Positions 31,154 through 42,737 of a stretch of 42,737 nt of DNA are shown here, in pieces. The stretch comes from Priapulus caudatus (taxonomy: Eukaryota > Priapulida > Priapulimorpha > Priapulimorphida > Priapulidae). A model generated the notes under the pieces. It was given only the letters and a program-made list of their open reading frames with translations, had not been told where the DNA came from and did no database searches. The stretch lies in assembly GCF_000485595.1 (NCBI RefSeq), contig NW_014578137.1, positions 10,474-53,210 on the forward strand. Direction: 5' to 3'. How positions within the stretch are numbered: the stretch's first letter is position 1; the number at the start of each line of letters is the position of its first letter. Position numbers and translations under genes: made by a program.

Positions 31154-31439
31154 GTTAGAAATGAACGTATGTATAGGACATCTTGCTATGCACAAATGAA
31201 TTTATCAGCAGAAAATACACCAGATGAGCCCTGTCGCTCTGCGGCACTTGTTTCAGCTAATACCCAAAGAAAATTTGACAGACGTGCAACTGCATGAATC
31301 TTAAAAATAAGCACATGCATTATTGTTAATATTTTTAATTTTGAACCTCAGACTGCAGACTCCCGCTTTTTGAGGGTAGTCCGTTGGACTCCCTTGTTCA
31401 AAAGTTAATTGCTACCCCTGCTGTAGCTGGAAAGGCAAG

Positions 31440-31570
31440 GAAAGCACATCTTCCTAAGTTCCTACATCCCACCTTCCAAGTGATTCACTATAAAGTGCCT
31501 TGCTCAAGGACTTGACCCCAGACCTTTCAAACGTTCTGTGCGTTAGCACTGCACCTTTCAACTACTTTGT
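31440..31570. repeat. SINE/LINE-like tail remnant
   Basis: AAGTGCCTTGCTCAAGGACT followed by CCCCAGACCTTTCAAACGTT and TGCGTTAGCACTGCACC. This pattern (TTGCTCAAGG, GACCTTTC, GCGCTAACCACTG-like) is familiar from CR1/L2-type and SINE tails in many animals. Assigned by pattern memory only. Confidence 0.45.
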
Positions 31571-33609
31571 TCAATACTTTGAGAGATCTTGGTAATTAAG
31601 CAAAGAACTAAAAAAAACCTCCGAAGTGATGAGGGCACGGACAGAGAGTTGAACTGTACTGTAAATAAATACAAAGGAACCAAACATGGGTTGAACAAGA
31701 GGGCACGATACCTATAGCATGTAACTGAAAGTAATCGTAATCTATTTGAACCACATCAGCACCTGATCCCATTTGTTTCCATCGGGTAACAAGTTTTTAT
31801 CTCATCTGCCGAACATTAATTCTATTTGCTGTAATAGCAATTTACTAGGCAGTGTTACATTTTTGCACAAGATGAGAGTTAAGTGCTATCTTGCATCACC
31901 TTAATCATTAAAATCCATTGAGGAAACTATTACTGTATAAAATAGTAACCAATTAAAGAACATTGTAAATTAAAAAAAACAACAACAGTAGAGTCTAATG
32001 TGATGTTGACTGTTTGGCAAAATTATTACATGAATTAGTGCCTTGAGATTCACAAGATCTTTCAGAATACGATCTACATGCAGTGTGCCATACACAGATG
32101 TGTATGACCGACTGACCGTAACCTTGATTGCACTTGGATTATCTATAATTGTAGACGATATCTCTCTTGAGTGTACCCAAGAAGTGCTCCTCAAATACCA
32201 ATGTTAATTTTTGATCGGGATTGTTGTTAGGTAGCTTTTCCCTATGCTAATGTTCCAAACAGCATTTAAAGAGTATGTAAAAAGAGAGCTTAACATAGTA
32301 ACTGTCAGATTCTAAGGATCTTTGTGTGAGTCTTGAGTAGTGTGATGGTTCCAGACTGTATACCATGTCCTATTACTGTCGTATAAGAAGTGAGATGGCT
32401 AAACCTATTTGCAGATTAATATAGGCCCAGCAGATTCGCGGACTAAATGTCAAATGTTCAGCCCCTACGTACAGTAGTGCCGGCAGATGTGTAGTAGGTC
32501 TGAAATGGTACACCTTTGAGAAGCTATTTTCGTGGAAGTGGTGCTGCTGTGTGTATGGTCTCTCAGCTGTAGGCCTATAGGCAAGTTTTGATATTGGACA
32601 ACTTTCCATCTGTATGTGTGTGTAGTGTGTACCAGCATGTATTTTTATCTTGGCCTTGTTTTCGTTTCCATTTTTGTAGCCTGTAGTAGTAGCTTAGTTA
32701 GTTTGCTATGAAGGACGCTCTAGCTAAGTAGTAGTATATCATGTAAGTGCAAATTTTAAACTGATACCAATTTGAATCTGTAGAAGGTCTATTCTTACTG
32801 TGTGTGCTGTATTTCTCCAGTTTCCCAACCACAACCGATGTCAATTTTTGTGAACCTGACATTTTCTCTTCTGTGAGCGCTTCTGCTGTTGATTGTTTAG
32901 CTGCGTTTTGAAAATCGAAAGTGTATTGATCGGGCTGGCCTGTGTATTTTTAGCTGTAGTGCATGGCATGAAGAAGCGACAAGTACAGTAGAGTCCAATT
33001 TCCTTTACACTTCAGAAACACATTGTGTGAGCGTAGGGGTGTTCAGTCTCGTAAATTCCAAGGAGAATACATCCCTGTGTGAAGGATTACCACTGTAGCC
33101 AGCCATAGTAGTTTGGCATTTTGCATTCTTACTGTGCTTGATAATATGGATCTGGTTTAGCTGGCTATATTTGAAATCCCTACCATCCAGGGGCAGCTAT
33201 GTCCTTGAAGTTGCTATCCATGCTTACTGCTACTCCAGCCAGACGTTGCCTTCTGACATGAATGTAATAAACAACTATGGAGGTTGTGTTACACTTTGGA
33301 ATTTGCCACACGTATTATTTTGATTTAGATGATATCTGGTTAAAGGTCAAGTCATCCCTGGTTAGGTCGTAAATGTTTGTTGTGCAAACGCTCAAGGCAA
33401 ACCACTATTGGTTATACAAACGGAATCTTTTATTTGCTGATGGTTGAGTACTGTGTGTGCCACTTGATCATCTTGGTGATATGACTTGAGATAGCAGTGA
33501 TGAATGTCATAGTGCCCTAATCAATCTTTTGATTTCTGAACGGTGACATTGCAGGCGTTTACATCGTATTGTTGGATGTTTGTTAATTAGATTTTTGCTT
33601 TTCTTTCAG
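31571..33609. other. GAPDH upstream region, promoter and first exon not located
   Basis: No protein-like ORF and no repeat shared with the rest of the window. The GAPDH leader acceptor at 33609 means a non-coding first exon should lie here or further left. T/G-rich sequence increases towards 33609. Confidence 0.5.
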
Positions 33610-33654
33610 CTTTTGTTCCTGAACCGTGTGTTGTTGTAATAAACTATCATAACC
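33610..33654 (+). other. GAPDH: GAPDH 5' UTR, spliced
   Basis: The pyrimidine-rich TTTTTGCTTTTCTTTCAG ends at 33609 immediately before a 45-base leader to the ATG. This is a textbook acceptor and implies at least one upstream non-coding exon, common in animal GAPDH genes. I could not place that exon or the promoter. The leader ends CATAACCATGT, a good Kozak context. Confidence 0.75.
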
Positions 33655-40061
<6,407 letters not shown>

Positions 40062-40570
40062 ATGCGCTCGTCAGCGCTGATGAGGAAATCTGTTCTATGG
40101 ACGCTGATGATACTTCCCTTCACCTTAGCACTACTGCTTTGTGGCCGGCGCACTCATTATCCCATTCGCTCTGGGTTTTAGCTTTCATTCCGATTGTTCT
40201 CAAACAGATTTCCGGGTGTTCTTGTTGAAAGTAGCATTTATTGTTATATAGGAGTGGTTCTGTTTGTATCGCTTGATACGTGTAAATGCAAGTTCCGTTC
40301 AGCTGAATTATAATGAATAGATGTCACCGAAAATGAAGACACTTGTGTAGCTGTTACTTGTTTAGTCCTATTTGGCGATCTATGTGGTCTTTGGCTTTAA
40401 CGGAGAAAAAGAGGTGTAATTAAATATTCTAATATTTGCTGCTAGTCACTGGAGCCCGGTGTCCAATATGTAACTGTTAAAGGCTTAGGATAGTTGATAT
40501 ATATCACTGTATTCTAAATTGTTAACATGTTCACCTCTGTGTGCTGAATAAACAATCTGAATTTATTCGG
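40062..40570 (+). terminator. GAPDH: GAPDH 3' UTR and polyadenylation signal
   Basis: AATAAA at 40547-40552 lies about 490 nt past the stop codon and is followed by a GT/T-rich stretch (TTTTTGTTATTTTGCGCTG). The cleavage site is therefore probably near 40565-40575. No other canonical AATAAA lies between the stop codon and this point. Confidence 0.7.
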
Positions 40571-40745
40571 TTAGCCTAAAATACATGTTTTTGTTATTTT
40601 GCGCTGTTTTCATTGCAAACGAAATCTCACTGATAAGACCATGGAATGTAAGTCTGTATTATGTTGAATATTGAGCAATTGCAAATTATTTATGTAAAAA
40701 TAGTGGGCTGGCATTTTAACCAGATGTATGCTAGAAAGCATAAAC

Positions 40746-41524
40746 AATAAAACTTGCACGTAGACTGATTGCGCTATGTGAGTAGGAAAGTCTGTATGTG
40801 TTTTATGTACACTATCAAATGTGTACAGTAATATGCATGTTTGAACCACAGGCACTTGAAACGTCTCAATAAAAAAAATCATGGCAAATAAGCACGAAAT
40901 GTATTTACTACCAACGTTTCTTTACTCCCTTTCGCCTATTATAGCCGATAACTTTTTGTAAATGCCGTTCATATGCTCCTCTACAACACGAGTACTGTAC
41001 ACCGCACGCACGCACGCACAGACAAGGTTAGAGGCTCTCGCAAGACGTGCGTAGATACAATCTACAGCGCGTCAGTAATGTAGAAAGTCTAATTTAAGAA
41101 TCTATCGGATTTCACTTCTAAAATAATACTTGCCTGGACTAGACCTGCTAGGGTAATTCATTATCTAGCTAGCTATAGATAGGGGTACTAGTTACTAAGT
41201 TATAGTCATTTATTTCATTTATTGTGTATAATTGCTTTAATCGATTTCTATTGCATGAGCATTCAGCAAACTGTTACTATTAAGTGAGTGTAGTAAACGT
41301 CTTTCTGCTTGTTGCATTTTCTTTTTCAACTTTTGTTCTTTATTCCTGAATGTTAACTCTTCACACACTATAAATAGTAAACTGCTGCAGCACGTTTACA
41401 TACGGCATTTGTTTTAATTTGTCCACTTAAAACTGCACACTTCAACCCTAACTCTAACTGTCTGGGGCCGATTAGTGTACATCACTCCAACTATACATTT
41501 CCCTGTATACACGGCGAAGTGAAC
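40746..41524 (+). repeat. Direct repeat flanking GAPDH, right copy
   Basis: Partner of 29881-30636. The CGCA array has only about three units, and two short segments are unique to this copy (about 41090-41123 and 41420-41455). Followed by a shorter pyrimidine tract (41525-41612). Confidence 0.92.
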
Positions 41525-41612
41525 TCTCCATCACCTGACCCTCCCGCTTAACCTCCTCCACCTCTCCCCTCCTCCTCCACCACCTCTTCCGCTCCACCTC
41601 GACTCCTACTGT

Positions 41613-42662
41613 ATTATCACTGTTCACTCATGATAAAAACAACAGGTGAGTAATTGTCTGGTGGTAATTGATCCGGGCGGGGGGGGTAATTGCCAGGGGG
41701 TATTTGTCTAGAACGCAAATAACATACCTTCAGAATCTACCACATGTATGCATGCACAGTTGTTTGGCATAGGGTGGTTGTTAGTAATCAACTATTGAGC
41801 AACACCAACGCAGCCAACATTGTGTCATTACAAGAAGCCTTTAATTTCAGACTAGTAAAATTGTGACTAATATACACAATGAATACACATGATTACATGG
41901 AATGCATCGAACTAAATACACGTTATAATATGCTGATAGTATGACAGTTAGATAGTTAGACTGGATAGTTTGACAGTAAACCGAACAAACATAAACGCAA
42001 ATTCAATAGAAACATGAACAATATGCTCCGGAACAGTGTGTATTATTGATTTTGTTACTATTTTAACAGGCTATGATACGTGTAACTAATAGTAACAGTA
42101 ATAGTATAATTTTCATCCTATATGTATGTTGCCATGACACATGCCTCTCACATAACGAAACCGGTAGAGTCATAGCTGCTAGCAGAAAACTCACAGTAAA
42201 GAAATATATACTTATCCACTTTCTTGATAGTGAGGAAAGATCTCAAGTGTGTAGAAAACAATCAAATAAGACGAATTAAATGTCGTACTGTGCAGCCATC
42301 GTTTGGAATTATATTACAAGTATTGCTTCATATAGACTGGAGTTTTGTCGGCAATGATGAACATGTGTACTGCACGGTACGTTGGTACATTTATCTGTTA
42401 CGGTTGCTCTTGCTGCACCTGATGCTCCTGCTTAGTCTCTGCGTTGACGATCGTGACAAAGTCCGGCTTCAGACTGGGCGCCAAACAAGGAATCGTCGAC
42501 ATCAGGCTTTGGAAGCCAACTCCTTTGCAAGTGCCAGCGTGTACGACCCTGCAACAACAATTACAAACCATTAGATTAGTCGTTATATAACATTAAAGCC
42601 AGGATTCCACATTTTCAACACGCCGGTGTTGCTCTGGCATATCACACTGATTCTATGCATGG
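41613..42662. other. Downstream intergenic, no gene recognised
   Basis: Starts with G-rich tandem TAATTGNNNGGGGG-like units (41650-41710), similar in style to subterminal arrays of the 15300 element. Remaining ORFs, including 116 codons at 42224, show no family pattern. Confidence 0.5.
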
Positions 42663-42666
42663 TTAA

Positions 42667-42737
42667 AGCCGCAATATGCCATCCAAACGCTAATTTTCCA
42701 GTACTAGACTGCAAAACTTGTGTCATACATAATCACA
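42667..42737. mobile_element. TTAA-flanked element, copy 3, cut by window edge
   Basis: AGCCGCAATATGCCATCCAA follows TTAA (42663-42666) and matches the left end of the copies at 22080 and 22598, including ACGCTAATTT and AGTACTAGACT. Confidence 0.8.

Larger units (their letters stand above)
27776..31420. mobile_element. Family D element ends separated by 3.4 kb
   Basis: Left 110 bases (CAGGGTGTGAAATTAACGGG onward) and right 170 bases (to GTTAATTGCTACCCCTG) together equal the 360-bp family D element, apart from a deleted stretch. They are flanked by a 5-bp duplication CTGTA (27771-27775, 31421-31425). The 3.36 kb between holds the assembly gap, one copy of the direct repeat, the GGA/TCC tract and family B pieces. 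It is either a long element with D ends or a D copy split by insertion. No transposase was found. Confidence 0.65.

Overview
The window is eukaryotic, almost certainly from an animal. Two conserved intron-containing genes stand head to head about 8 kb apart, and nearly everything else is transposon-derived or unrecognised non-coding DNA. The style of the repeats (many short non-autonomous DNA transposons, long foldback elements, TATCCCC-ended palindromic repeats, G-rich tandem blocks) suggests a marine invertebrate. The phylum cannot be fixed from what is visible. A 25-base run of N at 29796-29820 marks an assembly gap. Several stretches (about 7.9-11.7 kb and 20.9-22.1 kb) carry excess one-base insertions relative to sister repeat copies, which looks like poorly polished long-read sequence.

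Left gene (minus strand, 25586 down to 402 and off the left edge): EXOSC10/Rrp6, the DEDD-Y 3'-5' exonuclease of the nuclear RNA exosome. I placed 17 coding exons, about 823 codons, covering the N-terminal PMC2NT region, the exonuclease core, the HRDC domain and the basic tail. The terminal exon lies outside the window. The exon at 9868-10021, in the catalytic core, carries one extra base that breaks the frame. It sits in the insertion-rich stretch, so an assembly error is the likeliest cause. Intron 1 (13980-25496, 11.5 kb) is filled with transposable elements.

Right gene (plus strand, 33655-40061): a complete cytosolic GAPDH of 332 residues in nine coding exons, with a spliced 5' UTR and an AATAAA signal at 40547. 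Its introns hold several short DNA transposons with clear target duplications. One begins 16 bases past a splice donor.

The 25.6-33.6 kb interval between the genes holds one candidate exon of an unidentified minus-strand gene (about 26552-26776), a split copy of a CAGGG-ended element, the gap, one copy of a roughly 0.76-kb direct repeat whose partner lies beyond GAPDH (40746-41524), and a GGA/TCC inverted tract.

The most interesting non-genic structures are: two copies of one TTAA-flanked element placed side by side in the two TTAA sites of a single TTAAGTTAA target; a cluster of long foldback elements (23.2-25.3 kb); a hAT-like element nested in the end of another foldback element; and an 8-bp-TSD miniature element present twice at exactly 189 bp. 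I saw no CRISPR array, tRNA, rRNA, viral gene or recognisable transposase, and no convincing new functional system beyond the mobile-element biology.
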